The translations under genes and the position numbers were made by a program. The notes below the pieces were generated by a model that ran no database searches, was not told the DNA's origin, and saw only the letters and a list, made by a program, of their open reading frames with translations. From positions 51,254 to 115,253 of the forward strand of contig BCIV01000025.1 in the NCBI GenBank assembly GCA_001600055.1: DNA of 64,000 bases, read 5' to 3'. Below, piece after piece: positions 1 through 11,817 of the stretch. The DNA comes from Filobasidium wieringae. Taxonomy: Eukaryota > Basidiomycota > Tremellomycetes > Filobasidiales > Filobasidiaceae. Position 1 is the first letter of the stretch, and every line of letters begins with the position of its first letter.

Positions 1-2700
1 ATTGGCAAGTGCACGGCTGCCGTCGTCACTTGATGAAGCTGCCGTTTGCCCTGCCCTGATCTGACATATATTGCCATCAGTCGAAGTCTTTCCGCCTCAA
101 TACAATTGGAAGGCCGGCTCGTGCGGCATGGGCAAACAAGAGCTGTTCACATCAAACGCTACCGCACGGCAGATTCTCCTGATATCTTGCTTTACGATAT
201 GGTGTACAATGACGCGTCAGTCGAATGCAAGTGGGTGTCCTGTAACGTCCAAGCTGACCTCCGCTGTCAAATAGACTGCTCTGGGAGCAAACCGGAAGCC
301 GAGACTGACATATGAGATATACAAGGGTCTGAACCTGGCTACAGCAAGATGAAGTTGCATAATCCTATTGCCAATGGTTCCATCTGTCTTCAGCAGAAGC
401 GTTCCTAGTTGTGTGTTTAGCTATACTCGGAATTGGACTGTATCATCTACGATACCACGGCGCACGTAACAAGCCACGTAAACCACCTCACCTGGAAAAA
501 ATTGCTTTGTCCAAATATGCAGGATATGGTCCGAAACAGACTGCACTTATCGGTCCCACGATCGTGGCAACTGCGCAAATTCGATGCACAAGGGACTATT
601 ATAGGGGTAGGGAGGCTGCAGGGTGGACAATTAACATCCGTCCGCTCAAAGATCTCGCATCACTCCGATTGACGATAATTCCCAGCTGCTAAAGGAATGA
701 ACAAAGCAGTCTGCACATCTCGCCCAAAACAGATGAGCCTCAAGCTGCGTGACATCAGGCCCAGCATAAAACCGATTGATAAAATGGGTCGCTTTAGAGA
801 TTGACCGGAGGCTTACAAGTCGAGTGATTTCAATACCCAATCAACAACAAACTTGTTTTGAAAGCATAAGATCCTCAAGCGGCTATAACCTTGGCTTGCA
901 ACAAGCATGGTCCAGCCTTGAACTGGAAGTCCTTACATCGCGCTGCATATCAAGCATAATGGGTCAAAAGGATGTAAATCATCGTTCTGATTTTCAAAGA
1001 TGCGCAAGAACATACCTAGCGCGCCATAGAGGAGAGACCGCTACTTGGCTCTAGAAAAGGACAATCTACCGCTGGCGTGGTTCTGGTCTGGATGTCAGAA
1101 TGTAAGGTATTGTTGGCTACCCTCCTCTATTCCCACGAGGCTGTCACTGCTTAGCCAAAAGTGCAATTATAACCTTCTGCTGAGGTCACGGATGGACTGC
1201 GCTTGTATGTATATCCCTGGCCAAATTCGGACTCATGCCTATGAGCAGCGGAGAATCTCTCTGGGAAGATCAGCAACAAGCAGAGGTGGTGTGGCAACCG
1301 AAGTCCCTTGTTTAGTCGAGAGCCGGTCAAGTATCCTAATCTGTATCCTGTACTGGTCCGCCGGAATCCTCCTGGGACATACTTCTGATGGAAGTTCCTG
1401 GTACGGTCACACTGAATCGTCCATTTCAAGGCGGCGTATGATCATCTGTGGAAGGCTCGGGTCAACTCTGGGTGAATCACTGTCCAGGACGCGACCGATA
1501 TGAGACGCATTTTGCTTACGGTCAAGGTAAACGGCTACGATATTGCTCATGAGTATTTTGCTCTGCTAACAATACCTCTACAGTCAGTATTTTTTGCTTG
1601 CAAGTATGACTCTCTGAAACGGCTCAATATCAACGTGAAATCAGTTGCTAACCCCTAACCCTTTGGCTCAAAGCAAGAACCAGATAGCCGGGAAATCTGC
1701 GCAGGAACGCAATATGGCTGTTCACTTTATCAAGCGGACTTTACGTGCTTTATGTGATCTGATGCCCTTGGAACCTACCTTTCAAACGCTGCACGGAAAG
1801 GTTGCCCATCGATTTGACCCGCTGACAGCCGGCTAGGCGTACGAGGCGGCTGGGGCCGCAGAGATGAGCGTATTCGAGCCTTTTCCGGTTTTATATACTG
1901 GCGTCAACCAAGCTGGACGAAACACTGCATCACTCCTTACAACGGCACATGATGCACTGGGATTGGTGATTGCTCTTTTGGTTGATTGACATCGCCGCTC
2001 TTAGTCAAATCCCAGTGAGATATAGTCTCAAGCATGCCTCATCTCAGTCAGAAGCGGCAAGGCTCAAGTGTTCGGGCTCTTTTTGCACAAAACTGCATCG
2101 GGCCTACCACTGTCGATGCTTTAGCCTTCCGTGGATAATGAGTATACATAGAGGGGATGGATCTGATCGTTTTCGCAAGCCCGGTCAGAGAGAGTTGGAT
2201 GATCGGTTTGGCCTGTCAACCTTGGGAGTTCTTCAGCTTCTCGACGATTGCAGCTTCATCATTATAATATGGCATAGACGTATGTATGCCCAACTAGACT
2301 GACGGAAGGACACAGCTTCTCCGTCCCAATCTCTGGACGTACTGAGTCAGAATGCCAGGTTAATGGCTTCAATTCCGTTTCAAAACTAACGCCGACTTTG
2401 CGGGAAATGGACTCAGCCCCGTGGCACATATCTTGTTGATCCCCAATCGGAATCAGACAGGAGGAAGTGCAAGGGATACCGGATCTCAGTCAGTATTTAA
2501 CGCAACCGATAAGCTAGCTTCATGTCGGAAAGGAATAGCTTGAGCAAGCCAGAAAACAGTGTAACAAAAACTGCCTCAGACGGTCAGGCAAACTTTGATG
2601 TATCGATTCAGACTCTGAGTCTGTTGTCAAATGCACAGTGCTCAACGTGAGATGAAACCGGCAACAACGAGCTTGCGGTAGCTGTGCTGGAAACAGAGTT
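1..2700. other. Unassigned region, no recognisable gene
   Basis: No reading frame here has a domain, motif or splice pattern that I recognise. The longest open frame (1045-1503, plus) begins at a non-ATG codon, is of a length expected by chance and does not extend through plausible introns. The region borders the transposon nest and could be old mobile-element debris, but I see no terminal repeat or polymerase motif to support that. Confidence 0.5.
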
Positions 2701-4740
2701 GACAGCTTGACAGCCATTTATTTACAAGAGAATTTGTATTTGGGTAAACTATAGTAACTGAATGTGATAGGGATGTTAAAAACACTGCGGACTTACTGCA
2801 ACAGCTAAGTTTGCCAGGATCATAGTTTGTTGGGTCCAGATAGTGAGAGCACTGACCGAGAGAACAGAGAACGACAGAGTCGAGACAAGAGCACAGGGAG
2901 ACAGGCACCAAGGTAGAGATGACAATTTCTATGTTGATATAGGGCTTGGGGCCTCCAAGGCAGTGCGTGTTCACTAAGTGGCTGAAGTTGTTGTTTTCTG
3001 GTTTTCCTTGTTCCTTGTTCCTGTTGGTTCCCATGTTTCCCAATGGTTTTTATGCTCTATCCTTTGCTTACTGTTCCCACTGATTCTTGTTCACTTTAGA
3101 TCAATTGTACCAATGTAGTCCACATAGCAATGTTTGGGACAGTCAAATAGGTCTCTCTCCTCCCAGTGTATCTTCCAAGTCCATCTCGCTAGGTGTTAGG
3201 GCCGGCGGCAACTCCAAGGAGCGGTCCGACGACGCAGCAGGCGGTGTCCGGGAGGAAGAGCAGGTAGGGTTCAACATAGTATTGGTAAGAATGGATGAGA
3301 GACTTAAGGTCTACTCATCCGTAATACAACAAGGATACAACAAACAAGTAGTTCAAGAACCTGCTTGGACGATCCTCAGGCAACACCTACGGAGAAGGCA
3401 ACGCATACAACCACTGCAGTCCACGTCCATAACACTAGGTCCCATTTGTGAAGAAACGGATTTCTTTAGGGAATACCGTCTTTGTTGTTGCCAGTCTTAC
3501 TAAGAAGATTCTTCGATGTTACCATAATCAAGCGATCTCCGTCAACAAGTGGGTAGCTAATCCTCTGCTTACGGTCCTTCTAGGCTTAGAACAGGTATTG
3601 GGTATGTGTTCAATATGTGTTATTGGTTGGATAACTCTATCTGGTCTGTGTTGTAGCATCACAAGTGCGCTGACCGTGCCTCCTGATATGTCAAGAGGGT
3701 AGCAAACAACTCTACAAAGTGTCTGCTATAGATACTAATTGGATGGTAGGATATTACCCTGCTACACTAGTCCTGATGGTGCCATCTTGCGCCAGTGCGC
3801 CAGTGCATCATCTTGTGTGATCCTGCACCATCTTATACCATCCTTTGGGGACCTTGCGCCATCTTGCGCAATGGCTTGGCATTGTATCTCCTCTGTGGCT
3901 GAGTGCTATATCCTTGTCTCTCCTGTTCCTTTACGCCATTCGCTAGCATCTCAAAGTAGCACTGGCCTCAAAGTAACACCAACCTTGGTGCAAGTGTGGT
4001 CCAGGTTGGGTTCTCATTCCAGCTACCCCCCTCATGAGTGCCCCACACATTGCTCCTGAGTTGGTGGACACCTTAGACAGGTCCCTTCAGGGTCACAGAT
4101 CCCTCATGATCAAAAAAGAATCAACCTTTTGATAGTCTCTCAGCCAACATCAGACTGTACTCACAATCACTCATGGGCTTGCTGAGCTCTCCTTCTTCTT
4201 CTTTTTCTTGCTCTATAAGCTCCTTGTCTCTTCTTCCCACTATGCCAGAGAATTAGAGATATTGAAATGTACTGGGCAATCCTTTGGTGACATTATACAG
4301 CTTGATAGAAATGACCGACTTGTTGTACCATTGGTGGACAGATGATAGGCATCTGCAGTCTCTTCAATGAAAGGTTCCCAATGGATCTCTTTTCTGCACC
4401 TCTATGTATGCGGATTGGGCTCGCAAACGGTAATTCAGTGCAGAGTGAACCATTTTGATGTATACCTTCTGCACATCTTGAGGTATAATCAAAGAGTCCT
4501 TGTTCCATCTGCCAAGCTACTGTTGTCATTCTAGGTGAGGTCAATAATTGAGTACAAGACAGGACACTCAGAGATCTGAAAGAGCAGCTCAAGGCGTTTT
4601 TGTGTCGCACAATATAGCCCACCCGTTGGAAGTATCCAGCTCTTATTGAGCACAAATGAAGTACCTACAACCCCATCTGAGAGTGAGTTTGTACATGGAT
4701 GGGAGTAGAACTGACGTTTTGTACAATTTGTTGGGGAAAG
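2700..4740. other. Likely transposon-derived, non-coding
   Basis: No intact gene is visible. The stretch lies directly upstream of the gypsy-type LTR. It includes a patch at about 3740-3880 in which the short motif CATCTTGCGCCA and variants (CATCTTGTGTGA, CATCTTATACCA) recur several times. Short open frames on both strands (for example 2642-3043 and 4293-4655, minus) show no catalytic motifs. I consider it degraded mobile-element sequence by position only. Confidence 0.4.
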
Positions 4741-5410
4741 TGTGAAGGATACACGCACTATACGCACTACACACACTGGATACACCAACATGCACAGTTG
4801 AAACACCAACACAACACAGCTGCACAGCACTACGGATCATCCACGGACTCATCAATCAGTTTTGGACTTGATCAAACCTTCTTGATCTCAAACACGTACT
4901 TGATCAAACCTTGTGATCTCAAACACGTACTTCATCAAACTTAGTGTTCTCAAACACGTACTTCATCAATTCCTTGGCAGGAATAAGATTCACTTAACGG
5001 ATACTCGTACTACTTTACGAATGCTCGTACTACTTTACGAATCCTTGTTGATTACCTTTCACTTGTACTCTATTGTCTTGTAGACACTTGTAGACATATA
5101 TGTACAAGGCCAGAAGAGGAGGAACAGAGCTGAACACTCTTACCTCCTACTTCTTCAGTCTTCACAGAACATGCTTCCTGACTCATACCTTCACCACCAC
5201 CTTCAGCACTCACGCTTCAGCACCTTCAACCTTCAACACAACAAGGCCTAGCTACCCTTGTTGCTCACTTCAACTTCATCAACCTCACCAACTTGTTGAG
5301 ATATCAGTGGGATTCAGGGATAAGATAAGACAACTGCGAGAACCTGGACAAATAATAGCTGTGAGAGCAACTTGGTATTCTTCTGAACACCCGGTCACTC
5401 CACACTTGGG
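4741..5410 (+). repeat. Ty3/gypsy LTR plus leader, 5' copy
   Basis: This block precedes the gag-pol gene and recurs in inverted, diverged form at 13460-14088. Both copies start with a TGT-type end (TGTGAAGGATACACGCAC here) and share the stretch around 5300-5330, with the core CAGGGATAAGATAAGACA, which should be the LTR/leader junction or primer-binding region. The exact 3' edge of the LTR cannot be fixed because no 3' LTR exists in the window. The U3 part holds about three tandem 31-32 bp units (4867-4977), each ending in CTCAAACACGTA, and a 21-bp tandem pair near 5005-5045. Confidence 0.7.
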
Positions 5411-5713
5411 GGCAGCTCCCAGAATCTTCGCTTTCTTACCCATCCATCACTACTTCTCTTAATAAACTAAACCACTGGACGCAGTGTCAAGCTCTACAGC
5501 TTGCGTATTGAACATACATACTTCTTGATAGTCATCAAGGTTGGCCAACACCCAGATTGAACAAGCATCAACTCTGGTCCTTATCCCCTGAAGCCGTATA
5601 AACTTTGGAAGAACTGTTGCAACAGTTAGACTATAGGTCTTTTCATCACACAACGGAACGTGTCGATACACATCTTAACTTAGGACAGTTAATCTCTCAC
5701 TGCACATTGCTAC
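5411..5713 (+). other. Untranslated leader of the gypsy element
   Basis: This stretch lies between the LTR/primer-binding block and the Gag start. It has no long open frame and is the expected 5' leader. The first in-frame ATG of the gag-pol frame is at 5714. Confidence 0.5.
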
Positions 5714-8700
5714 ATGTCAGCCTCCATCAATCGATCGGAATCTCCAGACCCTTTGGATCAACCTTTGCCCAGGTCTCCAATCATGCCTATCCACAGGGAT
5801 ATACCTCAGGTACTACTACCAACGCCTTCAGCTGAGTCAGCTGACTCTACCCTCATGGCTATCCTTCAAGAACTTAAGGACCTTAAGCTTGATAGCCTTC
5901 AGCTCAGGGAAGACAATCTTCAGCTCAGGGAGGACAACGCCTCAATCAAGAGAGAACTTGCACAACTTAGTACAGTTGCAGCAGACAGCGCAGGTCATCC
6001 ATCTGACTATGATGATACCTCCATCCCTCTTTCTAAACCGTTGGAAACTCAGAACACCACCAATGACTTGGTATCAAACAACTCACGCACTCGCCTCAAG
6101 GCATCTGATCTGCCTAAATACCACGGCAAAGACACCGAAGATATTGACTTATGGATCGATAAAGTCACCGCCATATATGACTACTCTGGCATCAAGAACT
6201 CAGAGCTACTTTCTCTTCTGCCCATGGTCCTACAAGGCAATGCTCTTACCTGGTTCACTCAACTAGGAAGGATCAAGAGATCAACTCATGTCACTTGGGA
6301 AGATTGGCAGAAAGCTCTACGCAATGCTTTCTACTTGCCCAATCACAGATCTGCTCTCAGACGACAATGCCTTTACCGTACACTACGGACCACTGAGTCC
6401 TTCAGCAACTATTTCCAGGACAAACAGCAGCTCCAACACTACGTCTACCCGGAGGGAACTGGTGACTTTGAACTTATTGAAGACATGCTTGAGGGCATTC
6501 CGCAGACTTTAAGGCCAGTCATTAAAGCCAGCATCAATCGCTTCACCACACTTGAAGAATTCAGACGAGTTCTCATTGACCTTGAACCTGGACTGCGCAA
6601 CAACTTGCCCAAACGTGTCACACCATCCACTGGTACAACATCACCTTACAACAGGCCTTACAACAGACCTCCTCAGACAAACGCAACAGACACAAAGCCT
6701 CCTAGTCCATGTCCCTTCTGTCAAGGCGACCACTGGAAAAGAGATTGCCCTCAGCCACAAGGAAGAAACAACAGTTCCTCAAAGAAACCTCCAGCCACAG
6801 CGCCCAACAACACGCCTACTACCGCTAGCAAATGGAAGCCAGCACAAAGCAACAATGTGTCTCTTACTGCAAAGAAAAGGGTCAGATTTTCTCTGAAAGA
6901 GGACAAAGCTTCTTCTACTACCCTCTTGGCAAACCGCACCAGACCGTCAGATGTTCCACTACACAAGCTCCATCAAAGCAAGACTCCTGCCTATACGGAT
7001 TGTGCCATCAACAAACCTGAAGGGAAATTGCATGAAGTCTGCATAGACAGTGGTTCCTCAATCTCTTTGATGGACTCTGAATATGTTAAGCTTCACTTCC
7101 CGCAATTAAGGATCAACTATGGCTCTGCTTTCCAAATCAAAGGTCTTGGAGAGTCCACTGCTCTTGGTTACATTGAGACGGATCTCCATTTCAAAACCGC
7201 TAGCAAGGATATAATTACTCTTCCTATTGCTTTCTTCATTGCACCTGGGATGTCTAGTAAGATTATCATTGGTAACAACTTCCTGGAACATCAGGGAGCC
7301 ATTATCAATTTGGACGCTTCAACCCTTGTCTTGAGGGCTTTCCCCCATGAAATCCTTCTGCGCACCAGAATGGATCCTGCACGCTTTGGGATCTTCCGTT
7401 CAAAGGAGACCTATCACATTCTGCCTGGATGCCAACAGACAATTCAGTTGGAAACCACAATGGAACATCAGAACAAGGATTCGAATCAATACTACTTTGA
7501 ACCTCTCAAACGTCAAGACACACTGGTCATTGCACGCTCTATTGGGGACCTCAGTAACAACATCCAACAAACAGAAGTTCTAAACGTTGGACAGCGTCCT
7601 TTGACCATCTCTCAAGGGTCCACCTTAGGAGATCTGATACCTTTGGTTAACAAGGATACACCTCCACCAATGGAACCCATCTTTGCAAATGTCAACAATG
7701 TGACAACCTCAGAACTCTTGACAGAGTTTCAGCCATTCTTAGACGCAATGGACATCAACACAGGTCTACAGCTTGAACAGGTTGAACAACTTCGCCAGGT
7801 ACTCCAAGACAACCTGCAAGCATTTACTTTTGGATCAAGGAAACTAGGACAAACAGATCTGGTCACCATGTCTCTTGAAACAGGAGATGCAAAACCGATT
7901 TCTACTCCTCCTTACCATGCCTCTCCTGCTGGCCGCAAGATAATCGACGACACTTTGGCTGAACTTATGGCAGATGATGTTATTGAAGAGTCTGACTCTC
8001 CATGGGCATCACCTGTTGTATTGGTCCGTCAAAAAGGGAAGGATCGGTTCTGTATCGACTATCGAAAAATCAACGAGGTCCTCAGAGCGGATCAATACCC
8101 GATTCCCCGCATAGACGATATCTTAGGACAGTTTGCTGGCAAGCAATACTTCACAACCTTTGATGCCAACAAAGGATTCCACCAGGTGGATATCAAATCA
8201 GAAGATCAACAAAAGACCGCCTTCAGAACTCATAGAGGTCTTCATCAATTCAAACGCATGCCTTTTGGACTGAAGACAGGACCTTCTGTCTTCCAACGTC
8301 TGACCGACAGGATTCTTGGTCGCTACAAATGGCAGATTGCTCTGGTCTACATTGATGATATCATCGTCTACTCCTCAGACTTTGATGCACATGTCAAGGA
8401 CATCAATACTGTCTTACAATTGGTCTCCAAATCAGGTATCACACTATCTCCTAAGAAGTGTCATGTTGCCTATCGATCTATCCAAGCTCTTGGTCACTCA
8501 GTCAGCAACCTAGGAATTGGAACCGTTGGAGAAACCATTCGGGCCGTCTCTGAATTTCCAACACCATCTAACACCAAAGCACTTCAACGCTTCCTTGGAT
8601 TAGCTGTTTACTACCGCAAGTTTGTCAAAGACTTTGCCACAGCTGCTTCTCCACTCTACAGTCTTTTGAAGAAAGACATAGCTTGGAACTGGACCGAAGC

Positions 8701-9394
8701 TTGTCAACATGCTATGGACCAACTCAAGACCAATTTGGTCTCCGCACCTATCCTTGCTCATCCAGACTACAACAAGCCTTTTCTACTACACACAGATGCA
8801 TCCACTGTGGGACTTGGTGCAGTACTTGGACAATTGGATGAAAACAACCAAGAACATCCGATAGTCTATTTATCAAGAACACTCAACCCAGCTGAGAAGA
8901 ACTACACATCAACTGAGATGGAGTGTTTGGCAATAGTATGGGCCGTCAAGAAGCTGCATGCTTATCTCGATGGATCCACTTTCACCATCATCACCGATCA
9001 TTCTGCTCTACAATGGTTACTGGACTTCAATGGCTCCAACAAAAGGCTTGTCAGATGGTCAATGGAACTACAACCTTATCGGCCCAACATGACTATCCGC
9101 TACAGAGCTGGAAGGGTTCATGATAATGCAGACCCACTATCTCGTGCACCATTGCCTACAACAAACACAACAGCAATCTGCAACAACGTCAACTCTATTT
9201 CTCATGTAGAGTATCCTCCAAAACTAACCAATCAAATCAAGGCTAAATACAAGGACGACAAGGACTTTGGGTTAATTCTAGCCCTACTCACACAAGATGG
9301 TCCTGCACCACCACACCTGAAGCACTTCTACTATCGGTCAGAGCTCCTATTCTATTCAGTTCCTTTGATTTTGGCTGCAACCAGAACACTGTGA
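5714..9394 (+). CDS. Ty3/gypsy retrotransposon Gag-Pol, truncated before integrase
   Basis: A single 1,226-codon frame fuses gag and pol. In order it shows a Gag capsid-like region (about residues 125-310), a CCHC zinc knuckle (CPFCQGDHWKRDC, about 333-345), a retroviral-type aspartic protease (DSG at about 445), a reverse transcriptase with YIDD (about 879-882) and an RNase H (TDAS at about 1027) that runs to the usual RNase H end (DPLSRAPLP). Family members continue with an H2C2 zinc finger and DDE integrase. Here the frame runs into unrelated sequence near 9355 and stops at 9392-9394, so integrase and 3' LTR are missing. The rest of the frame is undamaged, which suggests a fairly recent insertion whose 3' end was lost. 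It could not integrate without help from another copy. The copia-type LTR at 9513 lies just beyond the breakpoint. Confidence 0.95.
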   Translation: MSASINRSESPDPLDQPLPRSPIMPIHRDIPQVLLPTPSAESADSTLMAILQELKDLKLDSLQLREDNLQLREDNASIKRELAQLSTVAADSAGHPSDYDDTSIPLSKPLETQNTTNDLVSNNSRTRLKASDLPKYHGKDTEDIDLWIDKVTAIYDYSGIKNSELLSLLPMVLQGNALTWFTQLGRIKRSTHVTWEDWQKALRNAFYLPNHRSALRRQCLYRTLRTTESFSNYFQDKQQLQHYVYPEGTGDFELIEDMLEGIPQTLRPVIKASINRFTTLEEFRRVLIDLEPGLRNNLPKRVTPSTGTTSPYNRPYNRPPQTNATDTKPPSPCPFCQGDHWKRDCPQPQGRNNSSSKKPPATAPNNTPTTASKWKPAQSNNVSLTAKKRVRFSLKEDKASSTTLLANRTRPSDVPLHKLHQSKTPAYTDCAINKPEGKLHEVCIDSGSSISLMDSEYVKLHFPQLRINYGSAFQIKGLGESTALGYIETDLHFKTASKDIITLPIAFFIAPGMSSKIIIGNNFLEHQGAIINLDASTLVLRAFPHEILLRTRMDPARFGIFRSKETYHILPGCQQTIQLETTMEHQNKDSNQYYFEPLKRQDTLVIARSIGDLSNNIQQTEVLNVGQRPLTISQGSTLGDLIPLVNKDTPPPMEPIFANVNNVTTSELLTEFQPFLDAMDINTGLQLEQVEQLRQVLQDNLQAFTFGSRKLGQTDLVTMSLETGDAKPISTPPYHASPAGRKIIDDTLAELMADDVIEESDSPWASPVVLVRQKGKDRFCIDYRKINEVLRADQYPIPRIDDILGQFAGKQYFTTFDANKGFHQVDIKSEDQQKTAFRTHRGLHQFKRMPFGLKTGPSVFQRLTDRILGRYKWQIALVYIDDIIVYSSDFDAHVKDINTVLQLVSKSGITLSPKKCHVAYRSIQALGHSVSNLGIGTVGETIRAVSEFPTPSNTKALQRFLGLAVYYRKFVKDFATAASPLYSLLKKDIAWNWTEACQHAMDQLKTNLVSAPILAHPDYNKPFLLHTDASTVGLGAVLGQLDENNQEHPIVYLSRTLNPAEKNYTSTEMECLAIVWAVKKLHAYLDGSTFTIITDHSALQWLLDFNGSNKRLVRWSMELQPYRPNMTIRYRAGRVHDNADPLSRAPLPTTNTTAICNNVNSISHVEYPPKLTNQIKAKYKDDKDFGLILALLTQDGPAPPHLKHFYYRSELLFYSVPLILAATRTL

Positions 9395-9512
9395 TATGTC
9401 AAAAGAGCTTGAGCTAAGATAACTTGGCTTGTCTGACTTGATTGATAGTTGTCTGGTTCAACTTTGTGGCACCGTATTGACAAATTAAGAAGAGCCCGCA
9501 AACCCCTGGCAG

Positions 9513-9673
9513 TGTTGGATACAGGCAATACGCTGTGTGACCTCAGCCTGGTGTCAAATGACATATCTCCTCTTGCGCAAGTCCTCCCTCTCCTATACAA
9601 GTCTCCTTGATCCTTCTGCCCACTTCACTTTAGTTTCCCTGTTGTGATCTATACTTGACACTGATCCACAACA
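9513..9673 (+). repeat. Copia-type solo LTR, family member 1
   Basis: This 161-bp element starts TGTTGGAT and ends CACAACA, so it has TG...CA ends inside a short inverted repeat (TGTTG/CAACA). Internal landmarks shared with the other copies are GACCTCAGCCTGGTGTCA near the start and TTTCCCTGTTGTGATC near the end. It is in plus orientation, unlike the other copies. The flanking 5-mers (GGCAG left, GGTAC right) do not match, so no target-site duplication is preserved. It lies just downstream of the gypsy breakpoint. Confidence 0.7.
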
Positions 9674-11289
9674 GGTACATTACTTTTGATACTTCATTAT
9701 GATTATCAGTCACTCCAACACTGTTGCAATGTGGTGTTTGTTTCTAATGTTAGATTGGCAATCATGAAATTCAGTTGTCAACTGAAGTAAATTAAATGCA
9801 AAACGGCAGTAGGAGTTAAAGTGGTCTCCCATATATATCTATCACGTGGTGCCACCTTGGTGTATGGTAATTGAGTATGAATTCTTGGGCTCCATTGAGG
9901 GATAGATGCCTAGTATAGTAGCATCAACCTGTGAACAGTCACATGTGATATGTGCAACCAGTAAAACGGATCAGATATACCTTACATAGTTGTTCATTAC
10001 GTTTCCTGCTTGTATAGGACTGATCCGGTCTATAAGGTGATTTGAGATTACAGCAAGTATGTTGTTGTAAGATGGGCAGTGACACATCCTATGAGACATG
10101 TGCCGTTCCTTTCCTTTCAGATGTGATTGGTGGCCCAGCTGGCAATAGCACAAATGCCTGTTTGTTGCAAATTGTATTGGTTTGACTTCATTAGTAATAA
10201 GCCATATAAGCAACATATGGACTGGCAATCTCGACATAAAGCAAATCATGAAGAGCAGTCAACATACCATGGAACACAGGATAGTACACCAATCATACAG
10301 TTGTGGTTGTTTATGTCAGTAGGTTGGCACAGACAATTGAAATTGTATCTATTGATATACAGATTGTTCCACATTTATTGTCCAGCCATCTGATCTAGAC
10401 ATGTGTCTACTCTAAGGGGTTATTGGTCATCTTGTGCCAAAGGGAGAGAGCAATGGTTGGATATGTTCCCACATTGGTCCCACAGTGGTCCCACTGATTG
10501 CGCATAGTACATGTCAACTGTCAACAGGATGACACTATACTTGTCATCTATCTATCCCTTGATGGAGTTTGAGATCTCATACTCAATTACCAAATTCCAA
10601 GATAGCATCACATGGCACCAGAATCTCCAATACATATATAGAGAAGGACACTTTGACCTCTACTTCTGTTCTCACTTTACTTTACTTGTAGTGATCAATG
10701 AGTTCAATGACTATTCAAGATTAGATTCATTTTGATGGAGCTCAGGGTTGACTGGCACGAGGTGTCTGTCTTGAGACGGTACAATAACAGAGATTGTAAT
10801 CATAATGATCTGTATTAGCGCAGAGCATAACACGCACATATCTCGAAGGAGAGTCAGGAGGATAAAAGGAATTGGCTTCTATAATATCAGCATTTGCTTC
10901 TTCCATTACATCGTAATGTAAGATGATCTGTTGAAGATTCGTAATTCTCTCCAGGTAGTCATCTTGTCCCTGCATTGCCAGAACTTTCTTCACATCCACT
11001 TGCCCTTTCGGTATGTCTGCATATGAGTCTATTCATCGGGCTGGCTGGCACGTTGCACACAGTATTTACCAAAGTCTTAGGTATGTTGCATACAAATAAG
11101 ATACAGATCTCAAACAGAGGATAGCAATAAGACAAGGAGGGCAAAGATACAATCATCTATTGCATTCCATCATCAACACTTGCCCAAAAAAAGTGGATGA
11201 ACCCTTATTTCATGGGAGCGATATACACACAACCTTTGGCCTTACCTGTGAGTCTTGAGCCAGCAACACCTAGGGACATTGATGGCTAC
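9674..11289. other. Non-coding transposon debris
   Basis: No frame with a recognisable domain was found. Short frames on the minus strand (10742-10999, 10959-11156) have no catalytic motifs. The position, between two copies of the same LTR family, suggests remnants of nested elements. Confidence 0.4.
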
Positions 11290-11386
11290 ATGAAAGAAAT
11301 AAGGAGAGAGAGAAGATGTACAGAAGAGAATGCATATTACATGACACTAGGCTGAGGCTGCATAGCGTGAGGGCGTATGTCCAACA
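11290..11386 (-). repeat. Partial copia-type LTR
   Basis: Only the 5' half of the family is recognisable on the minus strand. It includes the landmark ACTAGGCTGAGGCTGCATAG (plus-strand reading) and the terminal CCAACA at 11381-11386. The other end cannot be aligned by eye, so this copy is truncated or heavily diverged. Confidence 0.5.
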
Positions 11387-11602
11387 GACACGGGTGAGAG
11401 AGTACCACTGAGGCTGAATCAGCTAATTTCCCCAAGGAGATCAAATCTATCGTATTACAATTGTGTAGCTCAACACAACCTCAATGAATCATGCAGATCC
11501 TTATTCTGCTACCCTGTAAAACGTCCAGCAGACGCTTGGAAGGTCTTATGGCAATTAAAATGTCTCACTCTCTGGGATGTTTCAAGCATAAGCAGATATT
11601 CT

Positions 11603-11773
11603 TGTTGTGATCCAGTGGCAAGGAGAAATTGGCACCTATAGACTAGAGTAAAGTAGGGTGGAAGGGTGGGAAGCCTTGTGATGTGGACAGACAGACGAAG
11701 GGATTCACACAAGATGAGATATGCCACATGACACCAGGCTGAGGTCACATGGCAAGATAGTGCATATCCAATT
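11603..11773 (-). repeat. Copia-type LTR, probable 3' LTR of the fossil element
   Basis: This minus-strand copy is about 170 bp. Its outer end TGTTGTGATCC starts at 11603 and the family landmark ACCAGGCTGAGG is at about 11735. Its other end has decayed from CCAACA to CCAATT. It lies about 45 bp downstream of the end of the copia RNase H remnant, in the same orientation, which is where a 3' LTR should be. Confidence 0.6.
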
Positions 11774-11817
11774 CTCCCACTCAACCGGTATGCTGAAACA
11801 TCAAGATGATACAAACT

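Noticed and set aside
1045..1503. A 152-codon plus-strand frame
   Set aside because: It has a non-ATG start, no motif, and a length expected by chance.
4867..5045. Regularly spaced repeats as a CRISPR array
   Set aside because: The units are contiguous tandem repeats inside an LTR of a fungal retroelement. There are no unique spacers and no cas genes.
9513..9673. The 3' LTR of the gypsy element
   Set aside because: Its ends and landmarks match the copia-type LTR family at 14380-14554 and not the gypsy LTR at 4741.
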